From positions 1-46,928 of the forward strand of contig CAIXBR010000054.1 of the NCBI GenBank assembly GCA_903917735.1: DNA of 46,928 nt, given 5' to 3'. This stretch comes from an uncultured Elusimicrobia bacterium (GTDB taxonomy: Bacteria; Elusimicrobiota; Elusimicrobia; Elusimicrobiales; UBA9959). The notes beneath the pieces were generated by a model that worked only from the letters and a program-made list of their open reading frames with translations, had not been told where the DNA came from and searched no databases. Position 1 is the stretch's first letter. Each line of letters begins with the position of its first letter. Both the position numbers and the translations under genes were made by a program. Positions 16,284 through 24,669 of this stretch are shown piece by piece.

Positions 16284-18146
16284 CTATACCATCGCGCCGG
16301 TGAACTGCATGCGGTACATTTCGGAATAAAAGCCGTTGGCGGCCATCAGGGAGTCGTGGCTGCCGGTTTCCACTATCCTGCCGTTGCTCATCACCAGGAT
16401 AAGCCCCGCGTCGCGGATAGTCGAAAGCCGGTGCGCGATAACGAAGGAAGTGCGGCCCTTCATCAAAGCCTTCATCGCCTTCTGCACGATGACCTCGGTC
16501 CGCGTGTCCACGCTGCTGGTGGCCTCGTCGAGAATAAGAATGGCCGGGTCGGCCAGGATGGCGCGCGCTATCGTGAGAAGCTGCTTCTCGCCCTGCGACA
16601 GGTTCGAAGCTTCTTCGTTCAGGATGGTATTGTAACCGTCCGGCAGCGCTCTTATAAAATGGTCCGCGTGCGCCGCCTTCGTCGCCTCATAAATCTGCGC
16701 GTCCGCCGCGTCCTCCCGCCCGTAGGCGATATTTTCCTTTATGGTCCCGTTGAACAGCCATGTATCCTGCAGCACCATGCCGAACATGCGGCGCAGGTCC
16801 GCGCGCTTCAGGTCCTTGATGTCCGTGCCGTCCACCGTGATCCTGCCACCCTGCAGCTCGTAGAAGCGCATCAGCAGGTTCACCATCGTCGTCTTGCCTG
16901 CCCCGGTCGGGCCCACAATGGCCGCCGTCTGGCCGGAGCCCACCGCTATGCTCAGGTCCTCGAACACCGCCCGGTCTTCCCGGTAGCCGAACTTGACCCT
17001 GTCGAAAACTACGGCCCCTTCCGGCTTTTCCAGCGGCTTCAGGTCCCGCCCGTCCGGGACCTCCTCGGCCTCGTCCAGCATCTCGAACACGCGCTCGGCC
17101 GAAGCGGCGGTCGACTGCAGCATGTTGATGAAGCCGGCGCTCTGGGCCACCGGCTGGGTGAACATCCTGATGTACTGGATGAACGCCTGCACGTCGCCCA
17201 GTGGCAGCCTGTTTTTCGCCACCAGGATGCCGCCCGCCACGCAGACCACCACGTAGCCAAGGTTGTTTATGAAGTTCATCATCGGGAAGATGAAACCTGA
17301 GATGAACTGGGACATGCGTCCCGAAACGTAGAGTTTTTCGTTTATCTCCTCGAAAGTCTCGATGGCCTTTTTCTCGTAGCCGAACGCCTTCACCGTTTTG
17401 TGGCCGGAGTACATCTCCTCCACGTGTCCGTTCAGCCGGCCGAGCTCCCGCTGCTGGTCCTTGAAATACCTCTGCGACCTTTTCGCTATCGTTATCGTCA
17501 CCGCGAAGGAAAGCGGCAGTGTGAAGATGGTGATAAGGGTAAGCACCGGGCTGATCACCAGCATCATGACGACCGCGCCGACTATGCCGATGGCCGACGA
17601 GAGGAGCTGCGGCAGCCCCTGCGACATGCCGGTGCCGATATTGTCGATATCGTTGGCGACGCGGCTCATGATCTCGCCGTGCGTGCGCGAGTCGAAGTAC
17701 TTCAGCGGCAGCCTTGAGAACTTGGCGTCCACGTCCTGCCGCAGGCGGAACATGGTCTCAAGGGCCATGACGGAGAGCGCGCGCTGCACTATGTAGATGA
17801 AGGCCGCGCTGGTGAGGTACAATCCCGCGAGCCCCAGCAGCGCGTGCATAATGAAGGTGAAATCTATGGCCGCGCCCGGAGCGTGGGCCAGTTTCGCCGC
17901 CGCTCCCTCGTACAGCCTGGTGATCACCGCGCCGATGACTTTCGGGGCGATAGTGGTAAGCACGGCGCCTACGGATGTAAGGACGAACATCAGTATGAGC
18001 CGGGCGCGGTAGAGCTTCAGCCGCGCCGCCAGCCGCTTCACCGTGCCTTTGAAATCCCTGGCTTTTTCCACGGGGCCGCCCATCATGCCCCTGGCGCCGA
18101 ACATGGGGCGCGGGCCCGCGGCCGGCTTAGGTTGGCTGCCGCTCAT
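16284..18146 (-). CDS. ABC exporter half-transporter, canonical ATP site
   Basis: This is a 620-residue type IV ABC half-exporter: an N-terminal extension of about 45 residues, six membrane helices (about 50-330) and an ATPase domain (about 365-605). All motifs are canonical: Walker A GPTGAGKTT, signature LSQGEKQ, Walker B ILILDEATSSVD with the catalytic Glu, and switch His in IVAHRLST. It overlaps the preceding half-transporter in ATGA (18143-18146), so the two are translationally coupled and should form a heterodimer of the LmrCD/TM287-288/MdlAB kind. Substrates of such pairs range from drugs to lipids or peptides and cannot be assigned from this sequence. Confidence 0.88.
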   Translation of the reverse strand: MSGSQPKPAAGPRPMFGARGMMGGPVEKARDFKGTVKRLAARLKLYRARLILMFVLTSVGAVLTTIAPKVIGAVITRLYEGAAAKLAHAPGAAIDFTFIMHALLGLAGLYLTSAAFIYIVQRALSVMALETMFRLRQDVDAKFSRLPLKYFDSRTHGEIMSRVANDIDNIGTGMSQGLPQLLSSAIGIVGAVVMMLVISPVLTLITIFTLPLSFAVTITIAKRSQRYFKDQQRELGRLNGHVEEMYSGHKTVKAFGYEKKAIETFEEINEKLYVSGRMSQFISGFIFPMMNFINNLGYVVVCVAGGILVAKNRLPLGDVQAFIQYIRMFTQPVAQSAGFINMLQSTAASAERVFEMLDEAEEVPDGRDLKPLEKPEGAVVFDRVKFGYREDRAVFEDLSIAVGSGQTAAIVGPTGAGKTTMVNLLMRFYELQGGRITVDGTDIKDLKRADLRRMFGMVLQDTWLFNGTIKENIAYGREDAADAQIYEATKAAHADHFIRALPDGYNTILNEEASNLSQGEKQLLTIARAILADPAILILDEATSSVDTRTEVIVQKAMKALMKGRTSFVIAHRLSTIRDAGLILVMSNGRIVETGSHDSLMAANGFYSEMYRMQFTGAMV

Positions 18147-19870
18147 GACAGCTCCTCCCTGGAAAGCTGGGAGTAGACTATTTCCCGGTATACTTCGCAG
18201 TCCCGCATCAGGTCTTTATGCGGGCCCACGCCGGCTACGCGGCCCTCGTCCAGCACCACTATCCTGTCCGCGCTCATCACCGACGTCACGCGCTGCGCCA
18301 CGATCAGCACCGTCGCGCCCGCGGTCTCTGTTTTCAGGGCCGCCCTGGCCGCGGCTTCGGTCTTGAAATCCAGCGCTGAAAAACTGTCGTCGAAAATATA
18401 GATATCCGGCTTCCTGGCCACCGCCCGCGCGATGGACAGCCTTTGTTTCTGCCCGCCCGACAGGTTGACGCCGCCCTGGGAGATCAGCGAATCCAGGCCG
18501 TCCTTCATGCCGGCGATGAACTCGCCCGCCTGCGCTATGTCGGCGGCTTTCCGCACGGCGGCGTCGTCCAGGTTCGCGCTCCCGAACCGGATATTCTCCC
18601 TCACGGTGCCCGTGAAGAGCACGGCCTTCTGGGGTACGAAGCCGATCCTGGAGCGCAGGTCCTGCTGGGTCAGCCCGCGCACGTCCGCGCCGTCCACCAG
18701 CACGCTGCCGCTGCCGGCGTCGTAGAACCTCGGGATCAGGCCCATCAGCGTGGACTTGCCCGAGCCCGTGCCGCCTATTATCGCGGTGACCTCGCCGGGC
18801 CCGGCCGCGAACGAGACCCCGCTTACCGCGTCCTGCTCCGCGCCGTGGTACCGGAACGAAACGTCCCTGAACTCGACGTGCCCGCGCGAGGCCGCCGCGG
18901 CCTCCGGCTTCTCCGGGTCTTTTATGCCGGGCTCGGTATCCAGCACCTCGTTTATCCTTACCGCCGACGCCTGCGACCTGGGGATCATGATGAGGAGCAT
19001 CGACAGCATCATCAGGGAGAAAAGGATCTGCAGCACGTACTGCGTGAAGGCCATGATGTCGCCCACCTGCATGCGCCCGGCGTCCACGCGCAGCCCGCCG
19101 AACCAGATGATGGCGAGCAGCGTGAAATTCATGACGATCATCATAGCCGGCATCAGCGCGTTCATCAGCACCGCCACCTTGAGCGAAGTTTCCGTCAGGC
19201 CGCGGCTGGTCTTTTCGAAGCGCTCGGCCTCGTGGGCCTCGCGGCCGAAAGCGCGCACTACCCTTATGCCGGACAGCTTCTCCCGCACCACCATGTTCAG
19301 CCTGTCCACCCGTTTCTGCATTTCCCTGAAGAGCGGCACGCCCATGGCCGCGATGCCGGCTATTATGACGGCGAGCACTGGTATCGCCACGGCGAAGACC
19401 ACAGACAGGTGCGCGTCCCTGGTCACCGCCATGATTATCCCGCCGACGCACATAATGGGGGCCCGCACCATGATGCTCAGCATCATCACCACCGACTGCT
19501 GCACCTGCGTTACGTCGTTGGTGGTCCTGGTGATCAGCGAAGAGGTGCCGGCCGTGTCGAATTCGTGCAGGGAGAAACTTTCGACTTTCGAGAATATTTT
19601 ACTGCGCAGGGTGCGGCTGAAGTTCAGCGCCACTCCGGAAGAGAGGTAGTTGCCGGCGGCGGAGCAGCTGATGCCGAAGAGGGCGATAGCCAGCATCACC
19701 CCGCCGACGCGAACGATGTACGAGATATCGCCGGAGACTATGCCCTTGTTCACGATGTCCGCCAGCAGGGTGGGCAGCGACAGGTCCGCCATCGCCTGCA
19801 GGAAGAGCAGCAGCAGGATGGCCAGGATCTTGCCGGAATGGGGCCTTAAAAATCTGAAGAGTTTCAGCAT
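18143..19870 (-). CDS. ABC exporter half-transporter, degenerate ATP site
   Basis: This is the 575-residue partner of the downstream half-exporter: six membrane helices (about 15-300) and an ATPase domain (about 330-575). Walker A (GGTGSGKST, 366-374) and signature LSGGQ (470-474) are intact. The Walker B glutamate is replaced by Asp (D495 in IFDDSFSALD) and the switch histidine by Gln (Q526 in IVAQR). This is the pattern of the non-hydrolysing site in asymmetric heterodimeric exporters, so one composite site should hydrolyse ATP and the other mainly bind it. The gene is separated from scpB by a terminator, so the pair has its own promoter, possibly around the TATAAG box at 19899-19904 on the minus strand. 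Confidence 0.88.
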   Translation of the reverse strand: MLKLFRFLRPHSGKILAILLLLFLQAMADLSLPTLLADIVNKGIVSGDISYIVRVGGVMLAIALFGISCSAAGNYLSSGVALNFSRTLRSKIFSKVESFSLHEFDTAGTSSLITRTTNDVTQVQQSVVMMLSIMVRAPIMCVGGIIMAVTRDAHLSVVFAVAIPVLAVIIAGIAAMGVPLFREMQKRVDRLNMVVREKLSGIRVVRAFGREAHEAERFEKTSRGLTETSLKVAVLMNALMPAMMIVMNFTLLAIIWFGGLRVDAGRMQVGDIMAFTQYVLQILFSLMMLSMLLIMIPRSQASAVRINEVLDTEPGIKDPEKPEAAAASRGHVEFRDVSFRYHGAEQDAVSGVSFAAGPGEVTAIIGGTGSGKSTLMGLIPRFYDAGSGSVLVDGADVRGLTQQDLRSRIGFVPQKAVLFTGTVRENIRFGSANLDDAAVRKAADIAQAGEFIAGMKDGLDSLISQGGVNLSGGQKQRLSIARAVARKPDIYIFDDSFSALDFKTEAAARAALKTETAGATVLIVAQRVTSVMSADRIVVLDEGRVAGVGPHKDLMRDCEVYREIVYSQLSREELS

Positions 19871-19942
19871 AAAAACGCGGGAATTGCGGGGACCGGAACT
19901 TATATCTTACAAAATAGCGCGGCCGGGCCGGGCGAGGGCGGC

Positions 19943-19980
19943 AAAAAAAAAGACAGCGGGGTCGGCCGCTGTCCTCTTTT
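19943..19980 (-). terminator. Rho-independent terminator of scpB
   Basis: On the minus strand GACAGCGG (19966-19973) pairs with CCGCTGTC (19952-19959), followed by nine T residues (complement of 19943-19951). Confidence 0.85.
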
Positions 19981-19993
19981 GTCAGGCGAGGCG

Positions 19994-20773
19994 TTAATCG
20001 CCCTGGAACTTGGGCTTGCGCTTTTCGGTGAAGGCTTTGATGCCTTCCTCGTAGTCGCCGCTGTTGTACACCTTGCGGCGCAGCGCCTGAATGCGCTCGA
20101 AAGCTTCCGGGCTGATGGGGTGCGCGTCCGAAAGTATCCGGAACTGCTCCTTTATAACGGAGACGGCCAGCGGGGAATTGGCGGCTATGGATTTTGCCAG
20201 CTCCAGGGTGAACTGCTCTATCTCGCCGGAGCTCACAAGATGGTTCAGTATCCCGAAGTGGTAGGCGCGCTCGGCTTTTACCGGCGCCGCGGTAAAGAAC
20301 ATCTCCTTGGCGATGTTGCTGCCCACGCGGTTTATGAAGTGCATTATGCCTGAAGCGTTGTAAGGCAGGCCCATCTTTACCGGCGTGATGGCGAAGGCCG
20401 AGGTCTCGTCGCCCACGGCCATGTCGCAGGTGACGGCCAGGTCCGTGGCGCCGCCCCACACGCTGCCCTGTATCATGGCTATGACGGGGCCGGGGTAGTT
20501 CTGTATGGCGCGGAAGGCGGTTTCCATGGGGCTGTCATAGGCTAGCGGGTCGTGGTGGACTTTAGGAAGCTGCGTTATGTCGTGGCCGGCGGACCAGACC
20601 TTGGCGTTCTTCTCGGCGCGGAGTATGATGACCGGGACTCTTTTTGTTTTGAAGTCTTCCAGCGCCGCGGATATTTCGGCGCAGAGTTCGAGGCTGAGGG
20701 CGTTGCGGCGGGCGGGGTTGTTCAGCGTGAGCACGCCGATCCCGTCCTTAATGTCTTTCAATATAAGGGTCAT
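19994..20773 (-). CDS. scpB: Methylmalonyl-CoA decarboxylase-type crotonase
   Basis: This 259-residue crotonase-fold enzyme is close to E. coli ScpB (YgfG), which decarboxylates methylmalonyl-CoA to propionyl-CoA. Shared landmarks are SAGHDI-QLP with the following DPL-YD-P, the oxyanion segment IQGSVWGGA, TPV-MGLPYN, FTAAPV-A-RA---GILNH, AVIKEQ-R-L--AH, and the C-terminal FERIQ--RR-VY-S-DY-EGI-AF-EKRKP. Ordinary enoyl-CoA hydratases do not share the SVWGG and LPYN segments. No mutase or CoA transferase gene is adjacent, so its pathway role here is open. A GGAGAC ribosome site precedes the start. It is divergent from the beta-lactamase-fold gene. Confidence 0.75.
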   Translation of the reverse strand: MTLILKDIKDGIGVLTLNNPARRNALSLELCAEISAALEDFKTKRVPVIILRAEKNAKVWSAGHDITQLPKVHHDPLAYDSPMETAFRAIQNYPGPVIAMIQGSVWGGATDLAVTCDMAVGDETSAFAITPVKMGLPYNASGIMHFINRVGSNIAKEMFFTAAPVKAERAYHFGILNHLVSSGEIEQFTLELAKSIAANSPLAVSVIKEQFRILSDAHPISPEAFERIQALRRKVYNSGDYEEGIKAFTEKRKPKFQGD

Positions 20774-20815
20774 GTTCGTCTCCGGGGCTGCGCAGTTTGC
20801 GGTCTGGACTAATTG

Positions 20816-20821
20816 TATAAT
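20816..20821 (+). promoter_or_regulatory. -10 box of probable leaderless promoter
   Basis: A perfect TATAAT ends exactly 6 nt before the ATG at 20828. There is no Shine-Dalgarno. The AATTGTATAATT context is nearly palindromic, so it may also serve the divergent scpB gene. Confidence 0.55.
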
Positions 20822-20827
20822 TTTGAG

Positions 20828-22078
20828 ATGAAGATTTTGACCGCTTTATTCTGCTTTTTGATCTACGCGGCGCCGGTTTTTGCGCAGGCGGACGCGCAGG
20901 TAGAGAAGGCGGCCCGCGAACTTTCGCTTAAGGTGACCGGGAAACCGGAGGGGCTGGAAAGCCTTTTTGACAGAAGTTTCTTCGGCAATATCTCTATTGA
21001 AAGGTTCAGGGGTATGCTCTCGGGCATTTACCGCGACAACGGGCGGGTTACCGAAGTGCGGCTTGAGAGCGCCGGGCCGGGCCTGACCGGGCATTTCATC
21101 TACTGCACGGATAAGGGCTTCGAAATCCCGGCGGCCCTGTCCCTGGACCCCGAAAGCGGCAGAATAATCGGGCTGTTCTTTAAGGCGGCCCGTAAAAAGA
21201 GCGCGGCTCTCGCGCAGGCGGCCGCCGGCCTGTCCGCCCTGCCGGGCAAGACCGGCCTGTTCGTTGTGCGGCTGGGCAGTGAGCCGGTGACATTGGCCGC
21301 CCTGAACGAAAAAGAATATTTTGCCGTAGGGCCCGTGGCAAACCTGTACGTGCTCGGCGGCATGCTCGAAAAGGGGATGTTCTGGAACAAGGTTCTAAGG
21401 ATCAGGGAGGAGGACCGGTCCCTGCCGCCGGGCCGTCTGCGGGATTGGCCCGCCGGGTCCACGGTTACCGTCCGGGAGCTGGCCGCCATGATGATCTCCG
21501 AGAGCGACAATATCGCAGCCGATACGCTTATTTCCGCTCTGGGGCGCCGGAGGTTAGAAGCGGCCCTGCCGGGGCTGCGCTATTCCAGCCCCGCGCTGCT
21601 GCGTCCGTTCCTGAAAACTTCGGAGATGCTCCGCCTCAGGTCCGACACGGGAGCTTCCCTGAAATATCTTAACCTTCCGGCGGAAGAAAAATATATTTTT
21701 TTATCCGGTCTTGGCAGGGCGCCGCTCTCCCCGGAACTGCTCAAACGCAGTCCTTTCGGCGTGGATAAGGCCGATTGGGTGGCGTCCCCTGCGGATATCT
21801 GCGGTCTTATGGGCTATTTCGCCGATTCCGGGAGTGCGGAGGCGCTGAAAATACTAGCTTTGAACCCCGGCATCAGCTTGCCTGAAGGGAAAATAACCTA
21901 CGCCGGCTACAAAGGCGGCTCCGAGCCGGGCGTACTTTCGGCGGCCTGGCTTTTAAAGAACGGCGGGGGGGAATGGTTCTGCGTCGCCGCCTCCTGGAAC
22001 AGCGAGAAAGAGGACTTGGAAGAGACGAAATTCTCCGGGCTGCTGCGCGATGCCATAAAAGCCGTAGGGGTGATCTAG
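20828..22078 (+). CDS. Exported class A beta-lactamase-fold protein lacking the catalytic Ser and Lys
   Basis: This is a 416-residue exported protein. A signal peptide (about 1-20) and an N-terminal region of about 100 residues, like the domain often found before such folds, precede a class A beta-lactamase-like domain. SDN (226-228, MMISESDNIAADTLI) and KGG (362-364, YKGGSEPGVLSAAWLL) are conserved. The segment that should hold the Ser-x-x-Lys pair reads FAVGPVANLYVLG. Compared with the usual GS-x-F-K-LYVL, the nucleophile Ser becomes P169 and Lys becomes N172. It is therefore probably not a hydrolase but a binding or scaffold protein. The start is ATG 20828; an in-frame TTG at 20813 would overlap the promoter. 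Confidence 0.75.
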   Translation: MKILTALFCFLIYAAPVFAQADAQVEKAARELSLKVTGKPEGLESLFDRSFFGNISIERFRGMLSGIYRDNGRVTEVRLESAGPGLTGHFIYCTDKGFEIPAALSLDPESGRIIGLFFKAARKKSAALAQAAAGLSALPGKTGLFVVRLGSEPVTLAALNEKEYFAVGPVANLYVLGGMLEKGMFWNKVLRIREEDRSLPPGRLRDWPAGSTVTVRELAAMMISESDNIAADTLISALGRRRLEAALPGLRYSSPALLRPFLKTSEMLRLRSDTGASLKYLNLPAEEKYIFLSGLGRAPLSPELLKRSPFGVDKADWVASPADICGLMGYFADSGSAEALKILALNPGISLPEGKITYAGYKGGSEPGVLSAAWLLKNGGGEWFCVAASWNSEKEDLEETKFSGLLRDAIKAVGVI

Positions 22079-22093
22079 CGGCCCCGGCGGCCC

Positions 22094-22122
22094 TTGACAA
22101 AGGCCGGACCTGCCTGTAAACT
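22094..22122 (+). promoter_or_regulatory. Sigma-70 promoter of the HExxH protein operon
   Basis: TTGACA (22094-22099) and TAAACT (22117-22122) are 17 bp apart. The start codon lies 36 nt beyond the -10, with GGGGA as ribosome site. Confidence 0.8.
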
Positions 22123-22158
22123 TTAAATAGAGGTTTTCCGGAAAGCGGGGACTAATTC

Positions 22159-24072
22159 ATGAAGCTGAAGATCAAAGCGGTTCTCCCGGCTATGCTGGGC
22201 GCGGCTCTGGCCGCGCTCCTGCTGGCGCCCATGTCCCCTGCCGGGGTTCTCACGGAGCCGGAATCGCAGATAGTAGTGGACTGCAGAAAGAACATCACCC
22301 CGCCCGCGGGAGAACTTTCCCCGGTGAAAGCGGCGCAGTGTGTGGACAAGTTCAATGCCAACGGCGGCGCGCTGATGGAGAAGCTCAAGACGGATTTCCC
22401 GGTGCTGGTGGTGGAAGTGGTGGCCAGGAATAACGCGCTGCTAGACCTGCAGTCCATGATCACCAAATATGACGGGATAAACCTCGCCAAGTCACTTTCC
22501 CGCGTGATAGAGAACCCTGACTGCGTACCCTGCAAAATGGGGCTGGGGCCTGCGCCCGAGAAACTTTCCCCCTGGGTGCAGTCGCATTTCTCCTCCGACC
22601 TTTACGGCTGGTACAACTGGTCGGTGCGCTCCTGGAGCGCCATAGGCAATATGCGCGCCGGCGCCATGTCCGGTCCTGATTACAAATATACCCCCGAGTC
22701 CTGGGGCGCCCTCACTCTGCTGAAGCGCTACGATAATCTTCACGATTGGGCCAAAAAGGAAACGGACCGCCTGGCGGCTTCGGCTGCCTTGGCCGGCGGA
22801 GAGAAGTCCGCGGCCACTGATTTCAAGGCTTCGGCGGATAATCTCAAGATAGATCTTGAGCCGTTGAACGACAGGGCCACCATTAAAAAACTGGACGATA
22901 TGCTGAAGGACCTTTCCGGCAAGGCTTCCGCCTTAAAGCCGGTCAAGCCGTCCGCCGCCGACCAGAAAGCGGGTGAGATGACGGCGTCCGCCAGCAACCT
23001 GGCCGCCTCCATGGCCGCCGGCGGGGGTAAGGGCTATCTGGACCACGGTTTCGACAACGCCCCGGTCGTAGCGGGCGCCGCCGCCGCGGCAGCCCCTTCC
23101 AAGACAAAGGATTTTAAGGGCGTACCTATAACCAAGGGGCAGGCCGCGCAACTGGCCTCCAGGCTGGCGTCCGTAAAGGACGGAAAAATGCAGGGCCTCC
23201 TGGCGTCCGAACTTAAGGGCACAAAAGCCGGGGATGAGATAATCGCTTTCTACGAAAACCCGAAATACGCCAAGAGCGGCACCAATAAGATGAGTCTCGG
23301 TTTTACCAAGGGGAAAGACGAACTGAAAGGGGCAATAGGCTGGTGGTCCGGCTCCGCGCAGGAGCTTAGGATAAACAGCGACGTTGTGAACGCCTATACT
23401 AGGGAGAGGGGGATAACCCCGGCGCAGCTGCTGAAGGACCCGCAGCTGCTTAAGGACTTTACCACGTATGTGGCCCCGGTCTTCGTCCACGAGAGCACGC
23501 ATCAGCGCCAGGGAGCGTGGATCGCGGAGAACGGCCTGGACTATAACACGTACAAGGGAAAAAAATCCGCCCCCTACCAGATGGAGATGGAGACCGAGGC
23601 GTTCGGCATGGATGCGGCTTTCGTGGCGGAGAAGACCCAGAAAGGCGGGGCCGGGTACTTGAACAAGATCGCGTGGTGGGACAGGGCGGACGCGGAACGG
23701 TACCTTGAGGACGGCGTGGAAGGCATAAGGACCGAGAAACATACGTACGACTACTACGCCAAACATACCGATTCCATTCCCGGCGCGGCTTCCAAGGAGC
23801 TGCAGGCCGCCACTTACAGCGCCCGGCGGGTGGTCTACCTTGAGAACAAACTGAAGACCACCCCCGGTGAGATGACGGCGAAGGACCGCGCGGAACTTAA
23901 AAAGTGCAAAGAGGAACTGGATACGCGGTTCAGCTGGTACAGGCAGGTGCTGAAGAAATCCAAAGACGACGAGCTGAAACTGCAGGACTGGCGCGGCCAG
24001 ATGGACCCGGACGGGGACGTCCTCAGCGCCATAAAGATCTATTCCCTGGCGCCTTCCGGAGGAGAAAAATGA
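22159..24072 (+). CDS. Large exported protein with an HExxH zinc-peptidase motif
   Basis: This is a 637-residue protein that I cannot place in a named family. A signal peptide (about 1-29) precedes a Cys-containing N-terminal region (C42, C61, C122, C125), a charged helical stretch (about 195-290), an Ala-rich linker (about 300-315) and a C-terminal domain. In that domain HESTH (444-448) fits the zincin HExxH motif, and a Glu about 30 residues later (around E478/E480 in YQMEMETEAFG) could be the third zinc ligand. The motif pair suggests a metallopeptidase, but no family-level similarity was recognised. It heads a three-gene cluster of secreted proteins, overlapping the next gene by 4 nt. Confidence 0.6.
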   Translation: MKLKIKAVLPAMLGAALAALLLAPMSPAGVLTEPESQIVVDCRKNITPPAGELSPVKAAQCVDKFNANGGALMEKLKTDFPVLVVEVVARNNALLDLQSMITKYDGINLAKSLSRVIENPDCVPCKMGLGPAPEKLSPWVQSHFSSDLYGWYNWSVRSWSAIGNMRAGAMSGPDYKYTPESWGALTLLKRYDNLHDWAKKETDRLAASAALAGGEKSAATDFKASADNLKIDLEPLNDRATIKKLDDMLKDLSGKASALKPVKPSAADQKAGEMTASASNLAASMAAGGGKGYLDHGFDNAPVVAGAAAAAAPSKTKDFKGVPITKGQAAQLASRLASVKDGKMQGLLASELKGTKAGDEIIAFYENPKYAKSGTNKMSLGFTKGKDELKGAIGWWSGSAQELRINSDVVNAYTRERGITPAQLLKDPQLLKDFTTYVAPVFVHESTHQRQGAWIAENGLDYNTYKGKKSAPYQMEMETEAFGMDAAFVAEKTQKGGAGYLNKIAWWDRADAERYLEDGVEGIRTEKHTYDYYAKHTDSIPGAASKELQAATYSARRVVYLENKLKTTPGEMTAKDRAELKKCKEELDTRFSWYRQVLKKSKDDELKLQDWRGQMDPDGDVLSAIKIYSLAPSGGEK

Positions 24073-24656
24073 TGCCCAAAGCCGCTTTCTTTACCGCGCT
24101 GTTCTGCGCCCTAACCCCTTTCGCCTGCAGTTCCGAAGGCGGGCCCGGAGTCAAGGTGCACAGGGAGAAGGACTATTTCGAGATAGCCCTCCCCTCCGGC
24201 TGGACCCCGCAGGAGGAATACACGGGGCTTTCCAGCGACGAGAAAAAGATCTACGGCATAACGCTCAGGGGGCCCTCCGCGGGAGCCGGCCCCGCCGCGA
24301 AGCTGGAGGCGTACTATTACGCTCACGATAACGTGATGGATAAGACCTCCGCGAAGTTCATACGCGTGCATTCTTCCCCTGTGCCCAAAAGCGGCGCCGC
24401 CTTTCCCCGCGCCCTTAAGGCCGAAGGGGACAAGGTGGGCGGCCTGCCGGCCAAACTGTTCAGCAGCGTCTCCTCCGGGCGCAACACCGCCCACTCACTG
24501 GACGCCAAAAGGACTGAGCTCTGGGAAAGCTTCGCGGTTATCCCGGCCAAGCGCGGCTATTATGTGCTGAGATATTCCGCGGCCCCGGATAAGTACGAGG
24601 CCGGGTTCCCGTTGTTCGAGGCTTTTGTTTCCTCCTTCAAGCCCCTGCTCAAATAA
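24069..24656 (+). CDS. Exported protein, paralogue of the next gene
   Basis: This is a 195-residue exported protein of unknown function. It has a hydrophobic signal segment ending TPFACSS, so it may be signal peptidase I- or II-processed; Pro at -3 makes a lipobox doubtful. The mature part shares a framework with the following gene product: Y-E-ALPSGW, a GLS--EKK-YG segment, a YYA--N--DKTS-KFI--HSSP segment, then S-AVIPAK-G-YVLRYS and SFKPLL at the end. The start is ATG 24069, inside the ATGA overlap with the HExxH gene, with GGAGGAG upstream. Co-translation with a possible peptidase suggests a partner, substrate or inhibitor role, which is inference only. Confidence 0.65.
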   Translation: MMPKAAFFTALFCALTPFACSSEGGPGVKVHREKDYFEIALPSGWTPQEEYTGLSSDEKKIYGITLRGPSAGAGPAAKLEAYYYAHDNVMDKTSAKFIRVHSSPVPKSGAAFPRALKAEGDKVGGLPAKLFSSVSSGRNTAHSLDAKRTELWESFAVIPAKRGYYVLRYSAAPDKYEAGFPLFEAFVSSFKPLLK

Positions 24657-24669
24657 GAGGTGACTTCTG

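Noticed and set aside
20813..20827. TTG start adding five residues to the beta-lactamase-fold protein
   Set aside because: The extra codons overlap the TATAAT box; the ATG at 20828 begins a proper signal peptide.
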